Positions 1 through 5,309 of a stretch of 12,567 nt of DNA are shown here, in pieces; the first letter of the stretch is position 1; every line of letters starts with the position of its first letter. The notes beneath the pieces are model-generated. The model did not search any database, was not told the origin of the DNA, and saw only the letters and a list, made by a program, of their open reading frames with translations. A program made the position numbers and the translations under genes. The stretch is from UMGS1663 sp963558185 (GTDB lineage Bacteria; Bacillota; Clostridia; TANB77; CAG-508). Location of the stretch: positions 1 through 12,567 of the forward strand of contig CAUWFE010000036.1 of the NCBI GenBank assembly GCA_963558185.1, read 5' to 3'.

Positions 1-11
1 TTTAACATATT

Positions 12-806
12 TTAATTTATTTTACAATTTTGTAATATTTTATGAAATGACCCTGTTTGTGTAGTATCTTTACTTGACTTTTCAATATTTCTTACTGCCA
101 TTCCTGTTTCTTTGTCTATATATCTTTCATAACTATCTCCTTTAATAACATAGCATTCTTTTCCATTACAATAAGTTTTATCTATTCCTATAATAAATGC
201 ATATTGTAAATTTGCCCAAAAGCCATTTGATATATATGTTACAGGTAATACATGTCCGCCTATCATAGATTTAGCATCTTGCATACTCTTTTTCCCTTCA
301 AACTCTGTTAAGCATAGTTGTTCATTTTCTTTTTTATAAAAAGTTATTTTTTGAGTTGAATTATCTTGTGAATATCTTGTCATTGTTGTTAAATAATCTT
401 CTCCTTTGTTATAACTTTCTGTTATTGTTAATGAATTTCCTTGATATGAATATATTTTAGCATAGTAATTATTATTTAATAGATTTTTTTCAGCTTTTTC
501 TGAAAGTGATGCCATTATAAAAGTTCTTCTTCCTACTATTACAACATATATTAATATTAGCATTAATATTATAAGTTTTAGAAATTTTAGTTTATTGCTA
601 AATTTTTTAATATATTTTACTTCTCTTTTATCTGTTTTTTTGCTATCTATATTTAACTTTTTTTGCATATTTTCTAGTACATTTTTACATTCAATACATT
701 CATTTAAATGTTCTTTAATAAATAGATTCGTTTCTTCATTTGTAAGGTTTTCTATGTAGTTTGGTAATAAATCTTGAACGATTTTACATTCTTCTTTTTC
801 TTTCAT
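12..806 (-). CDS. Zinc-type (ZAS) anti-sigma factor, single-pass membrane protein
   Basis: Predicted to bind and hold inactive the ECF sigma factor encoded just upstream. The N-terminal cytoplasmic part shows the zinc anti-sigma signature H33-x3-C37-x2-C40 with an additional Cys at position 7. One hydrophobic helix follows at about residues 76-92, then an extracytoplasmic domain of about 165 residues that I do not recognise and that would be the sensor. I chose the ATG at 806 because AAAGGAGG lies 9 nt before it; a TTG at 815 in the same frame touches the ribosome site and is unlikely. The start follows the sigma stop codon by one base, so the two are translationally coupled. Family role is established knowledge; partner identity is inferred from adjacency. 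Confidence 0.85.
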   Translation of the reverse strand: MKEKEECKIVQDLLPNYIENLTNEETNLFIKEHLNECIECKNVLENMQKKLNIDSKKTDKREVKYIKKFSNKLKFLKLIILMLILIYVVIVGRRTFIMASLSEKAEKNLLNNNYYAKIYSYQGNSLTITESYNKGEDYLTTMTRYSQDNSTQKITFYKKENEQLCLTEFEGKKSMQDAKSMIGGHVLPVTYISNGFWANLQYAFIIGIDKTYCNGKECYVIKGDSYERYIDKETGMAVRNIEKSSKDTTQTGSFHKILQNCKIN

Positions 807-807
807 A

Positions 808-1287
808 CTAATCAACCTCCTTTAATTGATTTTTTCCACGATAAAATGTTACCCTAGCCCAGTTTTCTGTTTTATTCAAAATAATTCCAATTTCTTTAAA
901 ACTTAATTCCCCTGTTATCCTTAAATACATTACTTCTCTAGTTTTATCATCTAACTTTTGTAATTTTTTATATAATGAAATCTTTTCATCCTCTGATATA
1001 ATTTGTTCTTCTAATGTATTTAATGCTTGTACTTCTAATAAATCTGTTTCTTTTATATTTGCAAACTTTTTATTTTTTCTACATTGGTCATACCAAAGGT
1101 TTTTAGCTATTTGACACAACCATACTGATATTTTACATTCTCCCTTATATGTATCAATTTTAGCTACAGCTTTGCAGAAAGTTTCTTGAGTAAGTTCTTC
1201 TGAAATGTCATCATTATGAGTTAAACAGAATAAGTACTTGTTTACTGTTTCAAAATATTCTTCATATATTTGTTCAATATCCTGCAT
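808..1287 (-). CDS. ECF-type RNA polymerase sigma factor (sigma-70 family)
   Basis: A 159-residue extracytoplasmic-function sigma factor that would direct RNA polymerase to a stress or envelope regulon. Region 2 runs from about residue 5 to 70 and contains the typical ELTQETFCKA and VWLCQIAKNLWYDQCRK segments used for core binding and -10 recognition. Region 4 covers about 110-157, with an HTH at LSFKEIGIILNKTENWARV that reads the -35 element. There is no region 1.1 or 3, as usual for the class. AAAGGAGG lies 9 nt before the ATG. It forms a two-gene operon with the anti-sigma factor, and an ECF-type promoter lies immediately upstream. Which genes it controls elsewhere cannot be told from this window. 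Confidence 0.92.
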   Translation of the reverse strand: MQDIEQIYEEYFETVNKYLFCLTHNDDISEELTQETFCKAVAKIDTYKGECKISVWLCQIAKNLWYDQCRKNKKFANIKETDLLEVQALNTLEEQIISEDEKISLYKKLQKLDDKTREVMYLRITGELSFKEIGIILNKTENWARVTFYRGKNQLKEVD

Positions 1288-1312
1288 AACTTTTATCCTC
1301 CTTTACATATAT

Positions 1313-1338
1313 GACGTATTAAATTTAATTTTGTTACA
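1313..1338 (-). promoter_or_regulatory. ECF-type promoter of the sigma/anti-sigma operon
   Basis: On the minus strand TGTAAC (1333-1338) is followed after exactly 16 nt by CGTC (1313-1316). This fits the AAC / CGTC consensus recognised by many ECF sigma factors, and it sits about 25 nt upstream of the sigma start codon, leaving a short leader that begins just before the ribosome site. The element predicts autoregulation by the encoded sigma factor. Confidence 0.75.
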
Positions 1339-1376
1339 AAATTTATTAATTTTTTCTATTAATAGTTACTAATATG

Positions 1377-1414
1377 AAAATTAGATGTAAACTAATTTAT
1401 TTACATCTAATTTT
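1377..1414. terminator. Hairpin terminator after the GH25 gene
   Basis: Perfect 15-bp inverted repeat (1377-1391 and 1400-1414) with an 8-nt loop, starting 19 nt past the GH25 stop codon. The arms end in TTTT on one strand and are followed by a run of A on the plus strand, so it could act in both directions. It separates the muramidase transcript from the sigma operon. Confidence 0.65.
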
Positions 1415-1432
1415 AAAAAAATATATATCTTA

Positions 1433-2165
1433 CTACTTGCTAAACATTTCTTCAAATTTTTGCATATTTCCATTAAATACATTCATGTCTATTCTCTTTT
1501 CTTTTCCAATGTATCCATCTAATATAAATTTATCGGAATATTGCCAAAAAGTCCATTTCCTATTGTCCTTTAATTTTGGTTTAAAATATACATCTCTAAT
1601 CCAAATGTAATTATCTTTAAATTTATTTGCTATATACAAATTATACGATTTATATGTTGCATAAATAATTGGCTTTTTACCGTAATTTTGTTCTAATTTT
1701 GCTAACATGATTTGCAATTGTTTTTGTGTTTCTGTAACATTAGGAACATTTATATATTTATTTCCATAAAATTCAATATCTACAACAGGTGGTAGCATTC
1801 CTTCTTTATTTGGAACATTTTTTATAAAATTATCCGCTTGTGTATTTCCTTCACTATCATAGCTAAAGAAATGATAAACTCCAATTTTTAAATCTGTTTT
1901 TAGTGCATTTTCATAATTTATTTTAAATTTTTCATCTACATAAGAGCTTCCCTCTGTCGCTTTAATAAAAGCAAATTTAATTCCTTGCTTAGATAAAATA
2001 TTCCAGTCAATATCTCCTTGATATGATGACACATCTACCCCCTCTTATTTCATAATCTTTTTCAGATGGATAATTAAAAATTATTATTCCATTATACCAC
2101 AATATTGTCAAAACTAAGCAAATTATTATAACTATACTTATTATAATAATAATTTTCTTTTTCAT
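1433..2165 (-). pseudogene. GH25 muramidase (lysozyme), membrane-anchored, with a one-base frameshift
   Basis: Peptidoglycan N-acetylmuramidase of glycoside hydrolase family 25. Translation from the ATG at 2165 (AAGGA 10 nt upstream) gives a Lys-rich start, an Ile/Val-rich transmembrane or signal segment (residues 5-22) and a short linker ending EIRG. The frame then shifts: on the minus strand the sequence has GGGGG at about 2039-2043, and removing one G joins IRG directly to VDVSSYQGDIDW, the canonical GH25 N-terminus with its conserved Asp. Reconstructed length is 243 residues, normal for a one-domain GH25. The downstream part is intact, including the VVDIE catalytic segment (about D129 and E131) and the C-terminal WQYS motif. 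As it stands, only a fragment starting at an internal GTG (2032), lacking the first Asp and the anchor, could be made. This could be a real lesion, a phase-variable G tract or a sequencing error. Confidence 0.85.
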
Positions 2166-2183
2166 AACATTCTATTCCTTTAC

Positions 2184-2222
2184 AAATTACTATAAATCTA
2201 GCAAATTACAAAATTGTAATTT
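2184..2222. repeat. 39-bp direct repeat, copy 1 (left flank of the toxin-antitoxin module)
   Basis: Identical over 39 bp to 2646-2684, offset 462 bp. It lies 19 nt upstream of the GH25 start codon. The right part of the unit is itself an inverted repeat, AAATTACAA-AA-TTGTAATTT, which looks like a protein-binding site. Confidence 0.9.
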
Positions 2223-2258
2223 GTGTTTATGGTGTTCAAAATAAATTTTCATATTTTC

Positions 2259-2288
2259 TTGACTTTATTACTCTAATTAGAGTATAAT
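2259..2288 (+). promoter_or_regulatory. Promoter of the antisense antitoxin RNA, with an internal palindrome
   Basis: Plus-strand TTGACT (2259-2264), 18-nt spacer, TATAAT (2283-2288). This is a strong near-consensus promoter whose predicted start is A2295. The spacer and the first two -10 bases hold a perfect 16-bp palindrome, TACTCTAATTAGAGTA (2269-2284), which would let a repressor or a MerR-like activator act on it. Confidence 0.75.
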
Positions 2289-2294
2289 AAAAAT

Positions 2295-2384
2295 AGGAAA
2301 TGACAATTCCGTTAGATACGGTTTTGCCAGAGATTGTTTTAATAAACCATTTACCCTGCCAAAAGTAGAATGGTTTATTTTTTA
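2295..2384 (+). ncRNA. Candidate antisense antitoxin RNA (type I)
   Basis: Untranslated RNA of about 90 nt, from a strong promoter to a terminator hairpin with T6; no reading frame of note lies on this strand. Visible structure: an ACAAT/ATTGT helix enclosing CCGT-TAGAT-ACGG, then the 11-bp terminator stem with a 17-nt loop. Its 3' half is fully complementary to the 3' untranslated end of the toxin mRNA. The terminator loop also contains ACCCTGCC (2353-2360), which can pair with GGCGGGT in the toxin ribosome-site region (one bulged U). Convergent transcription to a shared terminator, with a second contact at the start of the message, is the known design of the Fst/RNAII (par) family. Assignment is inferred from architecture, not from homology. 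Confidence 0.65.
2341..2384 (+). terminator. Shared terminator of the antitoxin RNA and toxin message
   Basis: Perfect 11-bp stem AATAAACCATT (2341-2351) / AATGGTTTATT (2369-2379) followed on the plus strand by a T run at 2378-2383. On the minus strand the same hairpin follows the toxin stop codon but lacks a U tract, so it should terminate the antitoxin best and only shape the toxin 3' end. Confidence 0.8.
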
Positions 2385-2495
2385 TTTATGTAGTTGCTTT
2401 TCTACCCAGTTCTTATACAGAACTGACATCAAGGCAACGTTTAATGTTAAAGATAATATCAATGATATTACAAAAAATAGTATTACTTTAACCAT
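2382..2495 (-). CDS. Small hydrophobic peptide, candidate type I toxin
   Basis: A 37-residue peptide too short for usual gene calling. It begins MVKVILFFVISLIL, continues as one hydrophobic helix (about residues 4-27), and ends with a short polar, positively charged tail containing Trp, NWVEKQLHK. This matches the form of membrane-acting type I toxins (short N-terminus, one helix, charged C-terminus), although I see no clear sequence match to a named family. The start ATG follows a G-rich ribosome site (GGGTGGTG) that is masked by the leader. A complete promoter lies upstream, and a convergent RNA overlaps the stop codon and 3' end. Other possibilities are a small regulatory membrane peptide unrelated to toxicity. 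Coding potential is supported by the promoter, ribosome site and helix-plus-charged-tail pattern. Confidence 0.72.
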   Translation of the reverse strand: MVKVILFFVISLILSLTLNVALMSVLYKNWVEKQLHK

Positions 2496-2541
2496 AAACA
2501 CCACCCGCCTTTCCTACGATGAATCGTATAATATTGGGTGG
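2496..2541 (-). promoter_or_regulatory. Toxin mRNA leader that hides the ribosome-binding site
   Basis: On the minus strand CCACCC (2536-2541) is perfectly complementary to GGGTGG (2501-2506), which is the core of the toxin ribosome site 5 nt before the ATG. Between them lies a tetraloop hairpin, TACGA-TTCA-TCGTA (2515-2528). The leader would therefore fold so that translation starts are blocked, a common safeguard in type I toxin messages. Confidence 0.65.
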
Positions 2542-2579
2542 CAAAACCGTTCCACTAATTATCAATTTCCTATGCAATT

Positions 2580-2608
2580 ATTTTACAATATTATTTTTAT
2601 TTTGTCTA
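2580..2608 (-). promoter_or_regulatory. Promoter of the toxin mRNA
   Basis: Minus-strand TAGACA (2603-2608), 17-nt spacer, TAAAAT (2580-2585). The predicted start near A2573 gives a leader of about 78 nt that begins AUAGGAAAU, the same as the antitoxin RNA start region. Confidence 0.65.
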
Positions 2609-2645
2609 CTATATTTATAAACTTTCATAATTTATTCTAAACAAA

Positions 2646-2684
2646 AAATTACTATAAATCTAGCAAATTACAAAATTGTAATTT
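2646..2684. repeat. 39-bp direct repeat, copy 2 (right flank of the toxin-antitoxin module)
   Basis: Same 39 bp as 2184-2222, directly after the stop codon region of the broken membrane-protein gene. The 423 bp between the copies contain only the toxin-antitoxin module. One simple history is insertion of the module into, or tandem duplication across, a single ancestral copy between the membrane protein and the muramidase. Confidence 0.9.
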
Positions 2685-2695
2685 ATTATTTAGCT

Positions 2696-3168
2696 TTAAG
2701 TACTTTCACGTATCGAAGTAGATTTTACTATATCATTTTCATCAAAATAAACTTCAAATATATAAAACTTTCTATGACCACCTGTTATATAATTAGTTAT
2801 TGTTCCCGCAGAATAATAATATGTATCTTTATCTTTATATTTATCTGATTTTTCTCCTAGCAGTTCCTCAATTTGCTCTTTTGATATTCCAATAAGACTT
2901 TTATTATCATTCATTTTTTTCATCTCTATATAAGTGTTATCTGGTTTTGCACTTACATAATCATGCCATAAAGGACTTGAAATTAAGAAAATACCCACCC
3001 AAATAACTATAACAATATTTTTATCTTTCTATATTTTTGTTCTTCTATTACTATTTTTCTATTTATTAAGAATATTATTATAGCAGATAATATGATACCT
3101 ACTATATATGGGAATAATATTACTAAAAAAGAATAACTGAACATTAAAGCAACTAAAATAACACCCAT
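2696..3168 (-). pseudogene. Membrane protein with BamE/SmpA-like C-terminal domain, frameshifted
   Basis: An ATG at 3168 with AGAGG nearby opens a frame of 53 codons (MGVILVALMFSYSFLVILF and onward: two hydrophobic helices, then a basic linker) that stops at 3007. The minus -1 frame overlaps it and continues without interruption to 2696. Adding one A to the A5 tract at 3018-3022 joins them into a 157-residue protein: helix 1-2 (residues 1-36), linker RKIVIEEQKYRKIKN, helix 3 (IVIVIWVGIFLI), then an exported domain with ISKEQIEELLGEKSDKY and a beta-rich end. That pattern resembles the small BamE/SmpA-like fold seen in Firmicute lipoproteins; function unknown. Without the fix the C-terminal part has only a GTG (2998) with no good ribosome site. 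Confidence 0.65.
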
Positions 3169-3207
3169 TCTTATTACCTCTATAAATTACTATATTTTTT
3201 TCAAATT

Positions 3208-3396
3208 TTATTCTAATACTAATGCTTTTTTAGGGCAAAAATTTGAACATTTGCCACATCTTATACATTTATCATAATTTATTTTTGGTGCTTCAAAATC
3301 TTTTTGACTTAATGCTCCTACTGGGCAAACATTTACAGCTGGACATTTATGATTTTGAGGACAATTTTCTATTACTATTTTTAATTTTTTATCCAT
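3208..3396 (-). CDS. Small ferredoxin-like 4Fe-4S protein
   Basis: A 62-residue electron carrier. The C-terminal half has the canonical cluster motif C43-x2-C46-x2-C49-x3-C53-P (CIRCGKCSNFCP). The N-terminal half has only three cysteines in an expanded pattern, C12-x5-C18-x5-C24-P, with a His at 16 (CPQNHKCPAVNVCPVGAL). So one [4Fe-4S] cluster is certain, while the second would be non-standard or absent. AAAGGAA precedes the ATG. It lies 77 bp downstream of pfkA on the same strand and could be cotranscribed, as no convincing terminator is seen between them. Partner enzymes cannot be named from this window. Confidence 0.85.
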   Translation of the reverse strand: MDKKLKIVIENCPQNHKCPAVNVCPVGALSQKDFEAPKINYDKCIRCGKCSNFCPKKALVLE

Positions 3397-3473
3397 AAAT
3401 TTATTTCCTTTCCAGATTATAATAACTTCAAATAGTTTTTAATAGATTTCCCTTAAAGTTTTCCATCTATTAT

Positions 3474-4610
3474 TTAATCCCCTAAACAAATTCCTATATT
3501 TCTAGCAGTTTTTACTAAGTCATGGTCCATAGTAACTAGTCTAACACTTCCTTCTGCTTCTCCACTTTGTACTGCTCCTATTTCTTTATTTGTTCCTACT
3601 ACTTCCTCTAATGGTACATAATCTAATCTTCCATTTTTCATTATAGTTAAAACATTAAATTTGCCTTCCATAGCAAGCTCCATAGCTTTTGAACCATATT
3701 TTGTAGATAATACACGATCAAAAGATGTTGGGGTTCCTCCTCTTTGTAAATATCCTAATACAGTGCATCTTGCTGTTAAACCTGTTAGTCTTTCTAATTC
3801 TTTTGCTACTTTTTCTCCAGCTCCACCTAATTTAGTATTTATAACACCTTGTCCATTATCTCTTTCACTTTCAACTGATATATCTCCACCTTTTGGAAAT
3901 GCACCTTCTGAAACTACTACTATACTAAAGTTCTTTCCTATTTTTTGTCTTTCTTTTACTGCTTCTGCTGCTTTTTCTATATCATATGGAATTTCTGGAA
4001 TTAAAGCAATATCTGCTCCACCAGCTATAGCTGACTCTAGGGCAATCCAACCAGCTTCTCTTCCCATTACTTCTAATACCATAATTCTGTTATGTGTTTC
4101 TGCAGTTGTGTGTAATCTATCTAAAGCTTCTGTTGCAACAGATACAGCTGTATTGTATCCAAATGTTATATCTGTACATGCAACGTCATTATCAATTGTT
4201 TTTGGAACACCTATCATGTTTATTCCTTTTATTGAAAAATCTCTTGCTGATTTTTGTGTACTATCTCCTCCTAGAGCAAATACACAGTCAAATCCATCGT
4301 CTTTTACATTTTGTACACACACATCTGACAAATCTTTATATACTTCTTTTCCATCTTCTATTACTTTATAGTGAAATACATTTGCATTTGTAGAAGATGA
4401 AATAATTGAACCTCCTTTTGGTAGTATTCCTGAAGCTGTATCTACTGAGCTTAATTTTTCATAATCATTTTTCAATAATCCTCTATATCCATCAATAAAA
4501 CCATAACATTCTACACCATAATTTTCTGCTGTTTTTACAATAGCACGTATTACAGCATTAAAACCTGAAACATCTCCTCCATTTGCTAATATTGCTACTT
4601 TTTTTACCAT
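3474..4610 (-). CDS. pfkA: 6-phosphofructokinase, mixed/PPi-type
   Basis: Phosphorylates fructose 6-phosphate to the 1,6-bisphosphate, the committing step of glycolysis. The 378-residue protein starts with the phosphate-binding GGDVSGFNAVIR, and has GGDST (114-118), PKTIDND (136-142, catalytic Asp and fructose-phosphate contacts), EVMGREAGWIA and LGYLQRGGTPTSFDR. At the two positions that separate ATP from PPi enzymes (Gly104 and Gly124 in E. coli numbering) this protein has Ser117 and Lys137; PPi enzymes carry Asp and Lys. It is thus closest to the clostridial and actinobacterial mixed-substrate group, and phosphoryl donor is uncertain. AAGGGAGG precedes the ATG, and a promoter plus leader hairpin lies upstream. 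Confidence 0.93.
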   Translation of the reverse strand: MVKKVAILANGGDVSGFNAVIRAIVKTAENYGVECYGFIDGYRGLLKNDYEKLSSVDTASGILPKGGSIISSSTNANVFHYKVIEDGKEVYKDLSDVCVQNVKDDGFDCVFALGGDSTQKSARDFSIKGINMIGVPKTIDNDVACTDITFGYNTAVSVATEALDRLHTTAETHNRIMVLEVMGREAGWIALESAIAGGADIALIPEIPYDIEKAAEAVKERQKIGKNFSIVVVSEGAFPKGGDISVESERDNGQGVINTKLGGAGEKVAKELERLTGLTARCTVLGYLQRGGTPTSFDRVLSTKYGSKAMELAMEGKFNVLTIMKNGRLDYVPLEEVVGTNKEIGAVQSGEAEGSVRLVTMDHDLVKTARNIGICLGD

Positions 4611-4640
4611 TGTTTTTTCCTCCCTTTATTGCATTTAAAA

Positions 4641-4664
4641 AACAATCTCTTCAATTTGATTGTT
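4641..4664 (-). terminator. Hairpin with U tract in the pfkA leader (possible attenuator)
   Basis: AACAATC / GATTGTT 7-bp stem (4658-4664 and 4641-4647) followed on the minus strand by T6. It lies downstream of the pfkA promoter and just upstream of its ribosome site. It could end read-through from the upstream gene, attenuate pfkA, or protect the 5' end of its message. Confidence 0.5.
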
Positions 4665-4672
4665 CTTTTATT

Positions 4673-4700
4673 ATTATACCAATTTTTACTATTTTTACAA
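4673..4700 (-). promoter_or_regulatory. Promoter of pfkA
   Basis: Minus-strand TTGTAA (4695-4700), 16-nt spacer, TATAAT (4673-4678), about 65 nt before the pfkA start codon. The predicted transcript begins right before the leader hairpin. Confidence 0.6.
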
Positions 4701-4710
4701 CACTTTTTAT

Positions 4711-5070
4711 TTATTTTTTTACATCTTTTATATTTTCCATCATTTCCTTACACTCTTTCCAACTTGCTATTCTAATACATTCATATTCTCCTTTTAATTT
4801 ATCTATAATTTTATAAGTATCATCTGTTGAATCTAAATCTGTTACTATTATTTCTTTTATGTATTCTTCTTTCCCATAGATAATTTTAAATAATAATGAA
4901 CGTAAAAAACCTTCTATACGATTTTCTTCATTTTTTACAGCAATAATCACATATATTCCTTGTGCTCTCATTCTTGTATATGTATATATATTTATTATAT
5001 TTTTTATTAATTCTATAAATCCATATATCGCAAAAGTCCAAAATATTATATTAAATATAAATTCAAACAT
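4711..5070 (-). CDS. Short membrane-anchored glycosyltransferase-like protein
   Basis: A 119-residue protein of unknown function. The N-terminus is a hydrophobic helix (about residues 4-28). The rest resembles the start of a GT-A family 2 glycosyltransferase: a beta-strand and nucleotide-binding-like YVIIAVKNEENRIEGFLRS, then EIIVTDLDSTDDTYKIIDKL, similar to the DDGSTDGT region. No acceptor or catalytic second half is present, so it is either a stand-alone small protein or a remnant. AAAGGAGG lies 5 nt before the ATG. It is upstream of pfkA on the same strand but pfkA has its own promoter. Confidence 0.65.
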   Translation of the reverse strand: MFEFIFNIIFWTFAIYGFIELIKNIINIYTYTRMRAQGIYVIIAVKNEENRIEGFLRSLLFKIIYGKEEYIKEIIVTDLDSTDDTYKIIDKLKGEYECIRIASWKECKEMMENIKDVKK

Positions 5071-5178
5071 AGCAACCTCCTTTGCACCTATATTAGTGTA
5101 TGCAAATGAGTTTTTTATGTTACAAATTAATTTTGCAAATAATTAATATAAGAAGTTTTTCCTACATAATAATAAAAA

Positions 5179-5218
5179 TCTCTTAGTTACATCTTTCTAA
5201 ATAGATTTAACTAAGAGA
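5179..5218. terminator. Bidirectional terminator after groEL
   Basis: Perfect 11-bp stem TCTCTTAGTTA (5179-5189) / TAACTAAGAGA (5208-5218) with a small inner ATCT/AGAT helix. It is followed by CTTTTTT on the plus strand and by TTTTTATT on the minus strand. It ends the groESL transcript about 90 nt past groEL; I see no gene in 5071-5309. Confidence 0.8.
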
Positions 5219-5309
5219 CTTTTTTATATTTATTGTTCTAAAAACTTTTGAAACAGTAAAATGCATTTTTTTGCTAACATATCTTTACTAAGTTTAGCAT
5301 ATTTTAAAT

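Larger units (their letters stand above)
2293..2573. repeat. Inverted repeats marking the 5' ends of the toxin mRNA and the antitoxin RNA
   Basis: Two oppositely oriented blocks are related. ATAGGAAAT at 2293-2301 pairs with 2565-2573, and ACGGTTTTGCCA at 2318-2329 pairs with 2539-2550 (12 bp perfect). The segment between each pair is partly conserved. Because the two genes converge, both RNAs would begin with nearly the same sequence. They could be a gene-duplication trace or terminal inverted repeats of a small element. Confidence 0.7.

Noticed and set aside
22..36. TTACAATTTTGTAAT, matching the core of the 39-bp repeats
   Set aside because: It lies inside the anti-sigma coding sequence and is made of common AT-rich codons; most likely chance.
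2293..2384. A riboswitch for the muramidase or membrane protein
   Set aside because: The RNA is on the opposite strand to all neighbouring genes and ends at its own terminator; no known aptamer pattern was recognised.
3430..3470. Terminator between pfkA and the ferredoxin gene
   Set aside because: AATAGAT/ATCTATT arms are visible but no U tract follows on the transcribed strand.
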